This document shows, in pieces, positions 1 through 8,995 of a stretch of 64,000 bases of DNA. The notes below the pieces were generated by a model. That model was not told the origin of the DNA. It did not search any database and was given only the letters and a program-made list of their open reading frames with translations. The translations under genes were made by a program, and so were the position numbers. Position 1 is the stretch's first letter. Each line of letters starts with the position of its first letter. Origin of the DNA: Pseudochrobactrum saccharolyticum (lineage in GTDB: Bacteria; Pseudomonadota; Alphaproteobacteria; Rhizobiales; Rhizobiaceae); the NCBI RefSeq assembly GCF_008801715.1, contig NZ_VZPG01000001.1, positions 1,240,001-1,304,000 on the forward strand, given 5' to 3'.

Positions 1-108
1 ATAGATATAAGACGCTGTATCGCTGATATCCTGCGGTTCATTGATAAAACTCAGAACACGCCCGCGGATAAGACGCTGATTATACTTTTGTGTCATATTC
101 ACAGACAT
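1..108 (-). CDS. guaD: guanine deaminase, N-terminal fragment (runs off the window)
   Basis: Reading leftwards from an ATG at 108 gives 36 residues: MSVNMTQKYNQRLIRGRV followed by LSFINEPQDISDTASYIY. This is the conserved opening of bacterial guanine deaminases, an amidohydrolase that converts guanine to xanthine. A GAGGG ribosome site lies about 7 bases upstream; a second ATG four codons in is possible. The zinc-binding part lies outside the window. The gene sits 53 bases downstream of puuD on the same strand, which fits a purine-degradation operon. The call rests on a short N-terminus plus this context. Confidence 0.72.
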   Translation of the reverse strand, partial: MSVNMTQKYNQRLIRGRVLSFINEPQDISDTASYIY

Positions 109-161
109 GAAAATACCCTCGCTGAAAAGCAGAAATAATCAATATTACAACATCGTTTTGA

Positions 162-1394
162 TCAGGGTTTAGAAGCTGAAGCGGTCTCATACCAGCGCCG
201 CAACAACAGACGCTCCTCCGCACTCATACCGGTGAGATTGGCAGGCGGCATGGCATGGGAGCGCGCTGCATTGAGATAGATTTCTTTGGCATGGGCAGCG
301 ATCGCAACATCACTGTCGAGAATGACACCCTTTGGTGGTACCAGAATACCCTCCCATGACGGCTCCGCCGTATGGCACATGGAACAACGCCCCAAAACCG
401 TATCGCGCACCGTCGCAAATTCCGGCGTATTGATGTATTTTTGCTGGAGTGTCGAGGCTTGCGCCTCTCCGGCATTATCCAGCTGTTTCGGCTCGGTGGA
501 AAGCCACATAATCACGATAAACAACAGAACAGTTGCCAGCCATGTCCAAGTCGGACTGCCTTTGCGCGCGTGACGGGTATTGAACCAATGGCGGATTGTT
601 ACCCCCATCAGAAACACCAGCGATGCAATAATCCAGTTATATTTCGTGCCGAATGCCAGAGGATTATGGTTCGACAACATCAGGAAGATAACCGGCAGCG
701 TCAGATAGTTATTATGGGTGGAACGCTGCTTGGCGATCACGCCATATTTGGGGTCAGGTGTGCGTCCGGCAATCAGATCCGCGACCACTTTCTTCTGGTT
801 CGGAATGATAATCATGAACACATTCGCGGACATGATGGTGGCGGTGAAAGCGCCCAGATGCAGGAAGGCCGCGCGTCCGGTAAACAGCTGCGTATAGCCC
901 CATGCCATAAGAACCAGCACAAAATAGAGGATCACCATCAATTGGGTGGTATTGCGCCCGAGCGGAGATTTGCACAACAGATCATAAATGATCCAGCCAC
1001 CGGCAATGGAAGCCAGTGAAATGATGATCGCCGTGGTGCGGGAGACATTCAGCACCTGCGGATCAATCAGATAGAGATCAGCACTGCCGTAATAGACAAT
1101 GGCCAAAAGCGCAAAGCCTGACAGCCACGTGGCATAGGATTCCCATTTGAACCAGATCAGGTCTTCCGGCATCCGCGACGGTGCCACCAGATATTTCTGA
1201 ATGTGATAGAAACCGCCACCGTGAACCTGCCATTCCTCACCATAGGCACCGGGCGGCAGATCGGGCGCTTTGCGCAAGCCCAGATCAAGAGCAATGAAAT
1301 AGAAAGATGAGCCGATCCACGCAATTGCGGTGATAACGTGGAGCCAGCGGGCAGCAAAGCCAAGCCAGTCCCACGCGATTGCCAGTTCAAACAT
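162..1394 (-). CDS. puuD: urate hydroxylase PuuD (membrane urate oxidase with C-terminal cytochrome c)
   Basis: A 410-residue integral membrane protein. Known PuuD proteins oxidise urate to 5-hydroxyisourate at the inner membrane and pass electrons to the respiratory chain. The N-terminal part holds about eight hydrophobic segments, with family features such as HVITAIAWIGSSFYFIALD near the start. The C-terminus is a cytochrome c domain with a haem-binding CSMCH at about 337-341 and a likely axial Met in HAMPP near 382. The start is the ATG at 1394, preceded by GGGAGGAATGC; an in-frame GTG at 1430 has no such site. It lies directly upstream of guanine deaminase on the same strand. Hydroxyisourate hydrolase and OHCU decarboxylase are not in view. 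Confidence 0.9.
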   Translation of the reverse strand: MFELAIAWDWLGFAARWLHVITAIAWIGSSFYFIALDLGLRKAPDLPPGAYGEEWQVHGGGFYHIQKYLVAPSRMPEDLIWFKWESYATWLSGFALLAIVYYGSADLYLIDPQVLNVSRTTAIIISLASIAGGWIIYDLLCKSPLGRNTTQLMVILYFVLVLMAWGYTQLFTGRAAFLHLGAFTATIMSANVFMIIIPNQKKVVADLIAGRTPDPKYGVIAKQRSTHNNYLTLPVIFLMLSNHNPLAFGTKYNWIIASLVFLMGVTIRHWFNTRHARKGSPTWTWLATVLLFIVIMWLSTEPKQLDNAGEAQASTLQQKYINTPEFATVRDTVLGRCSMCHTAEPSWEGILVPPKGVILDSDVAIAAHAKEIYLNAARSHAMPPANLTGMSAEERLLLRRWYETASASKP

Positions 1395-1488
1395 GCATTC
1401 CTCCCCGATATGCAGCAGACCGTCTGCCACTATAGGGGAAGAATCAGCTTAAGCGCCAGATGGTTATATGCGGCACAATGAACAGCAG

Positions 1489-2673
1489 TTAAAACCGCAG
1501 CGCAGCTACACGTTCCGGCAGTTTCGTAATGGTTTCCGCATCCACATTGGCAAAGGCAAAGCGCAGGAAGTCCTGTTGCCCTGCACCAAAATAAGCGCCG
1601 GGAATGGTGATAATCCCGCAGGTCTTTGCCAGTTTCTCTGACACAGCCGCAGATTCCACTCCTTTGAATGGATGGCGGACAAAGGCGAAATAGGCGCCTA
1701 CGGAAATGGCTTCCCAGCCTTCCATTTGCGCAATTGCACTACGCAAAGCCTGTGCCCGATGCGCAATTTCGCGGCGGTTTTCATTGCGCCATTCAGTCAG
1801 CGGTTCAATCGCCTGCGCAATTGCGGCCTGCGGCGGCAAAGGCGCACAAATCTGCAGATTGTCCATGATCTTAGCAATCTCGCCAATCACAGCTTCCGCC
1901 GCAATAATTGCACCAAGGCGATGCCCCGGAATACAGAAGGATTTGGAAAAGCTGTAAAGCTGGATCAGATAATCATTCCAGTCAGCCTCATCGAACAAAT
2001 GATGTGGCACGGCATCGGCATCTTCGAGAAAATCGCGATAGGTCTCATCGAGAATCAACCATGTGCTATTGGCGCGGCAAATCTCATAAATCTGCTTCAG
2101 CACATCTGCTGAATAAACAGCACCAGTCGGATTATTCGGCGTGACCAGCGCCAGAACTTTAATACCGGCATGCAGAACCTGTTTCAGTTCCTGCGGATCA
2201 GGCACAAAACCGTTCTGCGCACGGCATGGCATCAGCTCCAGCTTGATACCGAGCATCGCCAGCGAAGTTTCATGGTTGAAATAGAGCGGATTGCTCAGCA
2301 TCACCGTATCACCGGCACCAGCCAGCGCCATGACGGCTGCGATAAAAGCCTGATTGCAACCGGCAGTAATCTGCACCTGCGCTGCATCGAGTTTGGCTTT
2401 ATAAAGCTGGCTGACATGCGCGGCATAGGCTTCACGCAGCGCCGGCAGACCTTCAATCGGCCCGTAATTGGCAAAAGCTTTAGAGGATGCCGCTTCACCG
2501 GAAAGGCGCAGCATTTCATCATGGGGCGGATAGCCCGGCACAGCCTGTGACAAATCAATCAACGGTCCCAAAGCACCGTCATAGGCCTGCGCCCATGCTT
2601 TGACAGCGGGAATTGGCGGTAATGATAAAGCAGAAACTGCCGGATTAATCCGCGGCGCAGCATTGTCACTCAT
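1489..2673 (-). CDS. aminotransferase class I/II, PLP-dependent
   Basis: A 394-residue fold-type I PLP enzyme. Visible landmarks are NNPTG (about 180-184), an ILDETYRDF segment that holds the PLP-contacting Asp and Tyr, and SFSKSFCIPGHRLG, whose Lys near 244 should form the Schiff base. A C-terminal FLRFAFANV segment matches the substrate carboxylate-binding region. The ATG at 2673 has GGGAGCC upstream and is preferred to a start 11 codons earlier. The substrate cannot be named from sequence. It sits between puuD and a DUF454 gene on the same strand, with a gap of about 95 bases to puuD. No defect is visible. Confidence 0.85.
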   Translation of the reverse strand: MSDNAAPRINPAVSALSLPPIPAVKAWAQAYDGALGPLIDLSQAVPGYPPHDEMLRLSGEAASSKAFANYGPIEGLPALREAYAAHVSQLYKAKLDAAQVQITAGCNQAFIAAVMALAGAGDTVMLSNPLYFNHETSLAMLGIKLELMPCRAQNGFVPDPQELKQVLHAGIKVLALVTPNNPTGAVYSADVLKQIYEICRANSTWLILDETYRDFLEDADAVPHHLFDEADWNDYLIQLYSFSKSFCIPGHRLGAIIAAEAVIGEIAKIMDNLQICAPLPPQAAIAQAIEPLTEWRNENRREIAHRAQALRSAIAQMEGWEAISVGAYFAFVRHPFKGVESAAVSEKLAKTCGIITIPGAYFGAGQQDFLRFAFANVDAETITKLPERVAALRF

Positions 2674-2721
2674 AATAGGCTCCCAGATAATTGAATCCGG
2701 CAACACCCTCAGCGCCGGATT

Positions 2722-3195
2722 TTACTCCTCTGGTCGGGATACCACATAGTAAGCACAAGCCAACATAAAAAGCGCAACGCCTGCGCCTAAATATAATCCG
2801 GGCTGGGCGCTCCAGAGAAAAATCGCATAGCCGATCATCATACCGCCGCAAGCGAATTTCTTGGCACGACGCGGAATCGCCCCGCGATCCCGCCATTTAA
2901 TCACCAGCGGACCGAATTGCGGATGTGCCAGAATGCGCTTTTCAAGCTTGGGTGATGAGCGGGCAAAAAACCATGCTGCCAGAATAATGAAGATTGTCGT
3001 CGGCATCACCGGCAGAATTGCACCGATAATCCCCAATCCCAGCATCAGAAAACCGAGACACAGATAAAGAAAGCGTTGCGGACCGGACAGAACAACCGCT
3101 TGAGCAGGCGTCTGCTCTTGCTGCACGCTCTCCGGTGTCGTGACCGGCTTTAGCTCAGGCCTGCTCTGGGAATGATCCGATGGAGGAAGCGACAT
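2722..3195 (-). CDS. YbaN/DUF454 family inner-membrane protein
   Basis: 157 residues with a polar, Gln/Pro/Glu-rich N-terminus of about 40 residues. A hydrophobic hairpin follows (YLCLGFLMLGLGIIGAILP, then TTIFIILAAWFFARSS), and two more hydrophobic segments lie near the C-terminus. The string PVMPTTIFIILAAWFFARSSPK with a following HPQFG is the DUF454 signature seen in E. coli YbaN. The function of the family is not established. The gene lies 48 bases upstream of the aminotransferase and may be cotranscribed with it. Confidence 0.82.
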   Translation of the reverse strand: MSLPPSDHSQSRPELKPVTTPESVQQEQTPAQAVVLSGPQRFLYLCLGFLMLGLGIIGAILPVMPTTIFIILAAWFFARSSPKLEKRILAHPQFGPLVIKWRDRGAIPRRAKKFACGGMMIGYAIFLWSAQPGLYLGAGVALFMLACAYYVVSRPEE

Positions 3196-3905
3196 AATAC
3201 GATCCGATATAATCTTCTGTTCCGGCTTTTGCCTGCCAACGTTTGCTTATCAACGTTTTCCGGCTGAGTTTGCACGTTTTTCAGCAGCAAAACCATCCTC
3301 CCCGATTCTGCCTGCCGGTCTTATTGTGCATCCAAAAACGCCTGTATTAAGCTCTAAACCCAAAAGGTGAGACAAGCAATCAGCTTTCAAAAACGTGATC
3401 ACCGGCCAAAATCACAATTTCGCCACAATATTTACACCTTGGCGGAAAGCTTTTTAAACTTGGCCTGCAAACACAGATTGTACCGGCCGCCCCTTGGACT
3501 CAGTCTTGAATCCGAAAATAAACATGTCCAGTTCTTGAAATGCGATCAGACGCAGAGTCATATTTCCATAAAAATAAATAATGACAAATACATTTTCGAT
3601 TCATAAAAGACAAACTTGAAAATATAAAAGTCTTAACTCATAATATATACTCAATATAACGAAATTTTACAGATTGTTAACCTAAAATTCAATCCAAAAT
3701 ATATTCCATTTGCGACCATTTCAGCGCCACATTTACATTGCAGTTGAGCGCCTGAACTTCTGTTACTTCAGATTATTGATAACGACAGACCGGATGACTG
3801 ACTGCAATTTATCAGCATTCTGCGCCCGCGCTCTGACACAACCGTCGCGCCCGATATTTTGTACACTGATTGTACAACCTCCGGCTGCTGACACCGGTAC
3901 GACCT
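3196..3905. other. long AT-rich intergenic region between divergent genes
   Basis: About 710 bases separate the DUF454 gene (minus) and the RlpA-like gene (plus). The part from about 3540 to 3720 is strongly AT-rich, with TATA-like runs that could hold promoters for either direction. An open frame at 3367-3606 has no recognisable motif, no good ribosome site and atypical composition, so I do not call it a gene. No RNA gene or repeat was recognised here. Confidence 0.6.
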
Positions 3906-4283
3906 ATGACGACGATCCGCACCAAGCGCCTGCCTGCCCTCTTTGCATTTTCCGCCGCTGTCTTTTTAATTTCTGCTTTTTCCAGCAGTCAGGCTGAAGC
4001 TGCTGCTGCCAATTGCGGCCGCGCCTCCTGGTATGCACTGACATCAAAAACCGCATCAGGTGAACGCATGAATCCGGCAGGTATGACTGCCGCACACCGC
4101 ACCCTGCCGCTCGGCAGCAAAGTCCGTGTGACCAATCAGAACAACGGAAAATCGCTCGTGGTACGGATTAACGACCGCGGCCCGTTCATCAAAGGCCGTG
4201 TTCTGGATCTTTCCAAAGGCGCAGCGCAAAAACTCGGCTTTGTCGGCGCAGGCCATACCAAGGTTTGCTACAACAAGCTGTAA
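3906..4283 (+). CDS. RlpA-like septal/peptidoglycan lytic protein, secreted DPBB domain
   Basis: A 125-residue exported protein. It has a signal peptide (basic TIRTKR, hydrophobic [15 protein letters not shown], then a likely cut after SSQAEAAA) followed by a double-psi beta-barrel. RlpA landmarks are [45 protein letters not shown] and [13 protein letters not shown]. RlpA proteins bind or cleave denuded peptidoglycan. This one is only the core domain, with no SPOR domain. The start is the ATG at 3906; an upstream TTG at 3870 lies in the same frame. A palindromic repeat and the envelope-type gene at 4529 follow. Confidence 0.85.
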   Translation: MTTIRTKRLPALFAFSAAVFLISAFSSSQAEAAAANCGRASWYALTSKTASGERMNPAGMTAAHRTLPLGSKVRVTNQNNGKSLVVRINDRGPFIKGRVLDLSKGAAQKLGFVGAGHTKVCYNKL

Positions 4284-4318
4284 TCAACGCCGAAGCATTT
4301 CCTGTTCATCCTGAAACA

Positions 4319-4386
4319 CCGGAAATGCTCTGCCTGTTTGCTTTCACGCATTTCCGGTCGCAAACCGGTTTCCGCTTTTTCGGGAA
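4319..4386 (-). repeat. palindromic interspersed repeat, copy 1
   Basis: Read on the minus strand this gives CCCGAAAAAGCGGAAACCGG followed by a second arm around GCATTTCCGG. It shares its core with the copies at 11718, 14200, 24263, 33723, 42367 and 61538. It lies just after the RlpA-like gene. Similar short palindromic units are known across Rhizobiales. Confidence 0.65.
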
Positions 4387-4390
4387 TATT

Positions 4391-4414
4391 AAAGGGGCAA
4401 AACTGCCCCTTAAT
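4391..4414 (+). terminator. possible terminator after the RlpA-like gene
   Basis: GGGGCA and TGCCCC pair around an AAAC loop. The following sequence is only weakly T-rich (TTAATGCTT), so this is a modest candidate. Confidence 0.4.
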
Positions 4415-4419
4415 GCTTG

Positions 4420-4435
4420 TTAACCATTTCTTAAC
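4420..4435. promoter_or_regulatory. candidate CtrA binding site 1
   Basis: TTAACCATTTCTTAAC matches the CtrA consensus TTAA-N7-TTAAC exactly. It lies 94 bases upstream of the ATG at 4529 and is followed by a second TTAA-N7-TTAA at 4487. Confidence 0.5.
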
Positions 4436-4486
4436 AAACTCGGGCGCAGCGCGCCCCGCACAATTGACTCTTACCTGTTACCGATA

Positions 4487-4501
4487 TTAACATTTCGTTA
4501 A
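4487..4501. promoter_or_regulatory. candidate CtrA binding site 2
   Basis: TTAACATTTCGTTAA fits TTAA-N7-TTAA. It lies 27 bases upstream of the ATG at 4529, where a bound regulator would overlap the promoter or leader. Confidence 0.45.
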
Positions 4502-4528
4502 TAAGTAGCTGTGGCTGAGGCGTTGTGT

Positions 4529-5158
4529 ATGTTCAGTTTTGTAAAATTTAAAAATCTGACACTGTCAGCCGCAGGCTTGGTAGCAAGTTTGGTATTGGCG
4601 TTTGGCTCATCAGCACTTGCAGCCCAGACAGGCAGCCCGTTCATGGCAACCGGCGGTTTGACATCACAGCCAATCGGTCATTACGAATTCTGCAAACGAC
4701 TGCCAACCGAATGCAATGTTACTTCTGCGCAGACAGCGCCGGTCAAGCTCGATCAGGCAACATGGGCGAAAATTGTTCAGGTCAATATTGAAGTCAACGC
4801 GCTGATCCAGCCAATGACTGATATGGAAATCTATGGCGTGGAAGAATACTGGACTTATTCGACTACTGTCGGCGATTGTGAAGAATATGTCCTGCTCAAG
4901 CGCCGTGAACTGGCCAAAGCCGGTATTCCGCTGAGTTCATTGCTCATCACTGTTCTGCGTAAGCCGGACGGTGAAGGTCATGCGGTTCTGACCGTGCGTA
5001 CAGATCGCGGTGATTTCATTCTCGATAATCTGACCGATGCCGTGAAAAACTGGCAGGAAACCGATTATACCTATCTCAAGCGTCAGGCTGCGAACCATAC
5101 CGGTCGCTGGGTTTCCATTGAAACTCCGGGCAATCTGGTTGTCGGGGCTGTTAAATAA
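4529..5158 (+). CDS. transglutaminase-like cysteine proteinase (BTLCP, DUF920), exported
   Basis: A 209-residue protein with an N-terminal signal peptide (hydrophobic LTLSAAGLVASLVLAFGSSA, cut near ALAAQT). It then carries the bacterial transglutaminase-like cysteine proteinase domain. The presumed nucleophile is the Cys in GDCEEYVLLKRREL, with the His in GEGHAVLTV and the Asp in FILDNL completing a triad. Substrates of this family are generally unknown; LapG in Pseudomonas, a related protein, cleaves a surface adhesin. No LapD or large adhesin gene is nearby. The ATG at 4529 is preferred to a GTG at 4511. Two TTAA-N7-TTAA boxes upstream suggest cell-cycle control. Confidence 0.85.
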   Translation: MFSFVKFKNLTLSAAGLVASLVLAFGSSALAAQTGSPFMATGGLTSQPIGHYEFCKRLPTECNVTSAQTAPVKLDQATWAKIVQVNIEVNALIQPMTDMEIYGVEEYWTYSTTVGDCEEYVLLKRRELAKAGIPLSSLLITVLRKPDGEGHAVLTVRTDRGDFILDNLTDAVKNWQETDYTYLKRQAANHTGRWVSIETPGNLVVGAVK

Positions 5159-5185
5159 GCCAGCAGCGTAATATAAACGACCTGG

Positions 5186-6721
5186 TCAGGCACTAAGCAT
5201 TTCCGTCGATGTGCGATAGGAAACAGCCTCAGCCACATGTGTGCGCTCCACATGCGCCACCGCATCAAGATCAGCCAGCGTACGTGCGACTTTCAAAACA
5301 CGATGATAGGCACGCGCTGACAGTCGCAATTTCTCACTCACATCATAAAGCAATCTGCGTCCGTCATTGCTGACTGCGGCTACCTCCTCAAGAATATTGG
5401 GCGGACAGGCCGCATTGGTCATAATATGCGCCATACCTGATTGCCTGTAACGCGCCTGCTGGATTTGCCGCGCCTGCGCCACACGTTGTGCAACGGAAGC
5501 GCTGCTTTCCGCCGGCCCCGTTAAGATCAAATCTGAAGGTTTAAGCGCCGCTACGTCCACACGCAGATCAATACGATCCAGCAATGGCCCTGATATCCGC
5601 GCCTGATAATCGCTGCGACAACGCGGCCCCCGCGCACAAGTAAAGCCCGGTTCTCCCGCCATACCGCATTTGCACGGGTTCATCGCCGCTACCAGCTGAA
5701 ACCGTGCCGGATAGCTGATGCGATGATTGGCACGGGCGATCATACATTCACCTGTTTCCAAGGGCTGACGCATCGAATCCAGCACCTGCGGAGAAAACTC
5801 CGGTAATTCATCAAGAAACAGCACCCCGTGATGAGCCATAGATATCTCGCCGGGCTTGGCTTTATGCCCGCCGCCAACCATTGCCGCCATTGATGCCGAA
5901 TGATGCGGGCTGCGAAACGGCCGCCGGTCTGTGAGCCTGCCGCCGGATAACGTGCCGGAAACTGAGGCAATCATTGAGACATCGAGCATCTCCCGCGGCG
6001 ACAAGGGCGGCAATATCCCTGGCAGGCGCTGCGCCAGCATCGATTTGCCCGAACCCGGAGGACCGACGAACAGCAAATTATGGTTGCCCGCAGCGGCCAC
6101 TTCCAGAGCACGCTTAGCCGTCTCCTGCCCCTTCACATCCGCCAGATCAGGAAACATCTCCAGCCCCTCCGAAAAGCTTTGTATGGCCGGTTGCGGACGG
6201 GACAATACCTGTGAGCCACGAAAATGATTGGCCAATGCGATCAGACTGCGTGGATTGAGGATCGGCATGTCCGCATCCGCCCATGCGGCCTCCGCCCCGC
6301 AAGCCTGCGGGCAGATCAATCCCAGATCATGCATATTGGCGGTTATCGCTGCGGGTAGCACACCGGCAACCGGCGCGATTGTGCCATCCAGCGCCAGTTC
6401 TCCGAGCACGACAAAGGATTGCAGACAATCTTCCGGTAGCGCACCGACCGCTACCATCAGCCCCATGGCAATCGGCAGATCATAATGCGAGCCTTCTTTG
6501 GGCAAATCCGCCGGTGCCAGATTGATGGTCACTTTCTTCACCGGCATTGACAGGCCGGAGGCATGGAGTGCCGCCTGCACCCGCTCACGGCTCTCAGCCA
6601 CAGCTTTATCCGGCAAGCCGACAATCGACATGCTCATCTTGCCCGGTGCAGCCATTACCTGCACATCAACAAGCTTGGCCTCTATGCCCTGAAAAGCAAC
6701 TGTACTGACCCGTGCAATCAT
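5186..6721 (-). CDS. comM: YifB/ComM family Mg-chelatase-like AAA+ ATPase
   Basis: 511 residues. The N-terminal Lon-protease-like domain (about 1-170) is followed by an AAA+ core with Walker A GPPGSGKS at 220-227 and Walker B LFLDELPEF at about 301-309. A conserved C-terminal part has CKCG and CARGPRC cysteines and an SARAYHRVLKVARTLADL segment. ComM is a helicase that promotes branch migration during natural transformation, and YifB homologues are widespread in bacteria not known to be competent. It runs convergent to the transglutaminase-like gene with only 27 bases between stops, and lies downstream of gshB behind a terminator. Confidence 0.93.
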   Translation of the reverse strand: MIARVSTVAFQGIEAKLVDVQVMAAPGKMSMSIVGLPDKAVAESRERVQAALHASGLSMPVKKVTINLAPADLPKEGSHYDLPIAMGLMVAVGALPEDCLQSFVVLGELALDGTIAPVAGVLPAAITANMHDLGLICPQACGAEAAWADADMPILNPRSLIALANHFRGSQVLSRPQPAIQSFSEGLEMFPDLADVKGQETAKRALEVAAAGNHNLLFVGPPGSGKSMLAQRLPGILPPLSPREMLDVSMIASVSGTLSGGRLTDRRPFRSPHHSASMAAMVGGGHKAKPGEISMAHHGVLFLDELPEFSPQVLDSMRQPLETGECMIARANHRISYPARFQLVAAMNPCKCGMAGEPGFTCARGPRCRSDYQARISGPLLDRIDLRVDVAALKPSDLILTGPAESSASVAQRVAQARQIQQARYRQSGMAHIMTNAACPPNILEEVAAVSNDGRRLLYDVSEKLRLSARAYHRVLKVARTLADLDAVAHVERTHVAEAVSYRTSTEMLSA

Positions 6722-6780
6722 TTCATGCCCCCACCCGATATATCATTTTAAGCAGGGGAAATGCGCAACATCAACAAACA

Positions 6781-6816
6781 AAAACACCGGAACTGCAAAT
6801 GAGTTTCCGGTGTTTT
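6781..6816 (-). terminator. terminator downstream of gshB
   Basis: A 12-base-pair stem (AAAACACCGGAA with TTCCGGTGTTTT) with an A-run on one side and a T-run on the other, so it can act in both directions. It most likely ends the gshB transcript. Confidence 0.8.
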
Positions 6817-6849
6817 ATTAATTATATCAATTAGTTATAAAGATGAAAT

Positions 6850-7791
6850 TTAAGCGCGCTTGGCTTCAACCACATCCCAGAACAATTGCGCAATATCCGC
6901 ACCGCCGAAGCGTTTAATCTCGCGGATACCGGTTGGTGAAGTCACGTTAATCTCGGTCATGTAATCACCGATCACATCAATACCGACCAGAATAAAGCCG
7001 CGTTCTTTCAGCGATGGTCCGATACGCGCGCAGATTTCTTTCTCGCGCTCTGTCAGATCAGTCGCTTCAGCACGACCGCCGACATGCATATTGGAACGGG
7101 CATCACTCTCCGCAGGTACACGGTTGATTGCCCCCACCGGCTCACCGTCAATGAGGATGATACGCTTATCGCCGGAGCGCACATCTTTCAGATAACGCTG
7201 GGCAATAAACGGCTCGCGATACATCTGCTCGAACATTTCCAGCAATGATGTCAGATTGCGGTCATCTGTCGTCAGATGGAACACGCCTGCGCCGCCATTG
7301 CCATAAAGCGGCTTGATGATGATATCGCCGAATTCCCTGCGGAATTTGAGCACTTCCTGCAAGTCTTTAGTAATCAGTGTTTCCGGCATCAGATCCGGAA
7401 ATTCTGTGACAAAGATTTTCTCAGGGCTGTTACGCACCCATGCCGGATCATTCACCACCAATGTCTTCGGATGAATACGCTCCAGAAGATGGGTTGTGGT
7501 GATATAGTTCATGTCAAAAGGCGGATCCTGACGCAGCAGGATAACGTCCATTTCCGACAAATCCGTATGCACGGCTTCACCGAGTGTGAAATGATCGCCT
7601 TCAATATCACGCACCTGCAACGGCTCCAGAGCCGCGCTGACAACACCATCACGCATCGACAGGCGATCCGGTGTGTAATGATAAAGCTCATGGCCACGCT
7701 CTGCTGCCGCAAGGCACAAAGCAAAGCTGGTATCACCCGCGATACGAATGGAATTGATATGGTCCATCTGAACCGCAATTTTCAAAGCCAT
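6850..7791 (-). CDS. gshB: glutathione synthetase
   Basis: 313 residues, typical for GshB, the ATP-grasp enzyme that joins gamma-glutamylcysteine to glycine in the cytosol. Family strings include [19 protein letters not shown] at the N-terminus, [49 protein letters not shown] and a C-terminal [20 protein letters not shown] that holds metal ligands. The start is the ATG at 7791, with an AGAGGGCACC segment just upstream. The gene is bounded by hairpin terminators on both sides and so appears monocistronic. Confidence 0.96.
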   Translation of the reverse strand: MALKIAVQMDHINSIRIAGDTSFALCLAAAERGHELYHYTPDRLSMRDGVVSAALEPLQVRDIEGDHFTLGEAVHTDLSEMDVILLRQDPPFDMNYITTTHLLERIHPKTLVVNDPAWVRNSPEKIFVTEFPDLMPETLITKDLQEVLKFRREFGDIIIKPLYGNGGAGVFHLTTDDRNLTSLLEMFEQMYREPFIAQRYLKDVRSGDKRIILIDGEPVGAINRVPAESDARSNMHVGGRAEATDLTEREKEICARIGPSLKERGFILVGIDVIGDYMTEINVTSPTGIREIKRFGGADIAQLFWDVVEAKRA

Positions 7792-7840
7792 GGTGCCCTC
7801 TGTCTCATAATTTCAGTAACTGCTACGCATATTTAATACA

Positions 7841-7868
7841 AAATACCGGCCAGTAAAGGCCGGTATTT
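7841..7868 (-). terminator. terminator downstream of the DUF1330 gene
   Basis: A perfect 11-base-pair inverted repeat (AAATACCGGCC with GGCCGGTATTT), followed on the minus strand by a T-containing tract. Confidence 0.75.
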
Positions 7869-7892
7869 ATAATGCTAACTACATTAATGTGA

Positions 7893-8189
7893 TCAGGCTG
7901 CATTGCCTTCAACAATTATAACCTCACCATCGGCAACAGTCTGACGAATTGCCACAGCTGCCTGATATTCCGGTGAATTATAACAATCCAATGCATGCTG
8001 CATGCTCGGGAATTCAATGATGACATTACGCGCGCGTCCCTGCCCTTCTACCGCATGGGCAGCGCCGCCACGCGCAATGAAATTGGCACCGAAGCGCTCA
8101 AAAGCGGGCTTGGCTGTGCTGATATAATCTTTGTAACGCTCAGCATCACGCACATCGACACGGGCAATCCAGTAAGCTTTCGTCATCAT
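7893..8189 (-). CDS. DUF1330 domain protein
   Basis: 98 residues (97 if the second of two adjacent ATGs is used), covered entirely by a DUF1330 ferredoxin-like dimeric alpha+beta barrel. Family strings are AYWIARVDVRDAERYKDYI, FLARGG-like NFIARGG, VIIEFPSMQHALDCYNSPEYQ and IVEG near the end. The biochemical role of the family is unknown. GGGAG precedes the start. It lies 19 bases after pyrF on the same strand and is probably cotranscribed with it. Confidence 0.88.
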   Translation of the reverse strand: MMTKAYWIARVDVRDAERYKDYISTAKPAFERFGANFIARGGAAHAVEGQGRARNVIIEFPSMQHALDCYNSPEYQAAVAIRQTVADGEVIIVEGNAA

Positions 8190-8208
8190 TTACTCCCATT
8201 CATGATTT

Positions 8209-8928
8209 TCACACAGCCGCAGCCATTTCTTCCAGAATGCTCTGTGCCGCCGCTTTACGATCTGCAGCACCGACAATCGGACGCGCCACAACCAGATGGC
8301 TCGAACCGGCGCGAAGTGCATCTGCCGGTGTCATCACACGTTTCTGGTCACCGGCTTCACTGCCCGCAGGACGGATACCCGGCGTGACAATCGCCATATC
8401 CGGCCCGACTATTTTACGGATAGCGGCCGACTCAGCGGCAGAGGCTACAATACCGCCCATACCTGCATCACGTGCCTGCTGTGCACGACGCAACACCAGT
8501 TCTTCCGGTGACATAGTGTAACCGGCCTCCAGCATATCCGCCTGATCCATTGAGGTCAGCACAGTCACACCAAGCAGGCAGAGGTCTGAGCCTTTGGCAG
8601 CTTCCACAGCGGCACGCATCGCCTTCGGATAGGCGTGCAGCGTCATCATGGTCACACCGCGCTTGGCGATATTTTCCACGCCTTTGGCGATTGTATTGTC
8701 GATATCGAGCAGTTTCACATCAAGAAAGACTTTTTTGCCCATTGAAAGCAGGCGTGAAGCAAAATCCAGACCGCCACCCTTTGCCGTTTGCGAAAACACC
8801 AGCTGGTAACCGATTTTATAGAACGAAACCGTATCGCCAAGTTCCTCAACGATCTTTTCCGCTGCAATTACATCCGGCACATCAAGGCCAACGATCAACC
8901 GGTCGCGCACGCTGCTCACATCCATCAT
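8209..8928 (-). CDS. pyrF: orotidine 5'-phosphate decarboxylase
   Basis: 239 residues. PyrF is a TIM-barrel enzyme that makes UMP from OMP, the last step of pyrimidine synthesis. Visible motifs are LIVGLDVPD at the N-terminus, the catalytic [12 protein letters not shown] (Asp-x-Lys-x-x-Asp), VTPGIRPAG and [11 protein letters not shown], which binds phosphate at the C-terminal end. The chosen ATG (8928) has GCGGAGACAG just upstream; a further in-frame start exists 4 codons earlier. It is followed by the DUF1330 gene and preceded on the same strand by an FMN reductase gene. Confidence 0.96.
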   Translation of the reverse strand: MMDVSSVRDRLIVGLDVPDVIAAEKIVEELGDTVSFYKIGYQLVFSQTAKGGGLDFASRLLSMGKKVFLDVKLLDIDNTIAKGVENIAKRGVTMMTLHAYPKAMRAAVEAAKGSDLCLLGVTVLTSMDQADMLEAGYTMSPEELVLRRAQQARDAGMGGIVASAAESAAIRKIVGPDMAIVTPGIRPAGSEAGDQKRVMTPADALRAGSSHLVVARPIVGAADRKAAAQSILEEMAAAV

Positions 8929-8995
8929 CTGTCTCCGCACTTCATTCTGATCTGAAATTTATCCCTCATCGCACAACAAGCGCTGAGTGAAAAGA

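Noticed and set aside
3367-3606. A 79-codon open frame in the long AT-rich spacer
   Set aside because: There is no ribosome site, no motif and an irregular residue mix; it lies in a region that looks like promoter DNA.
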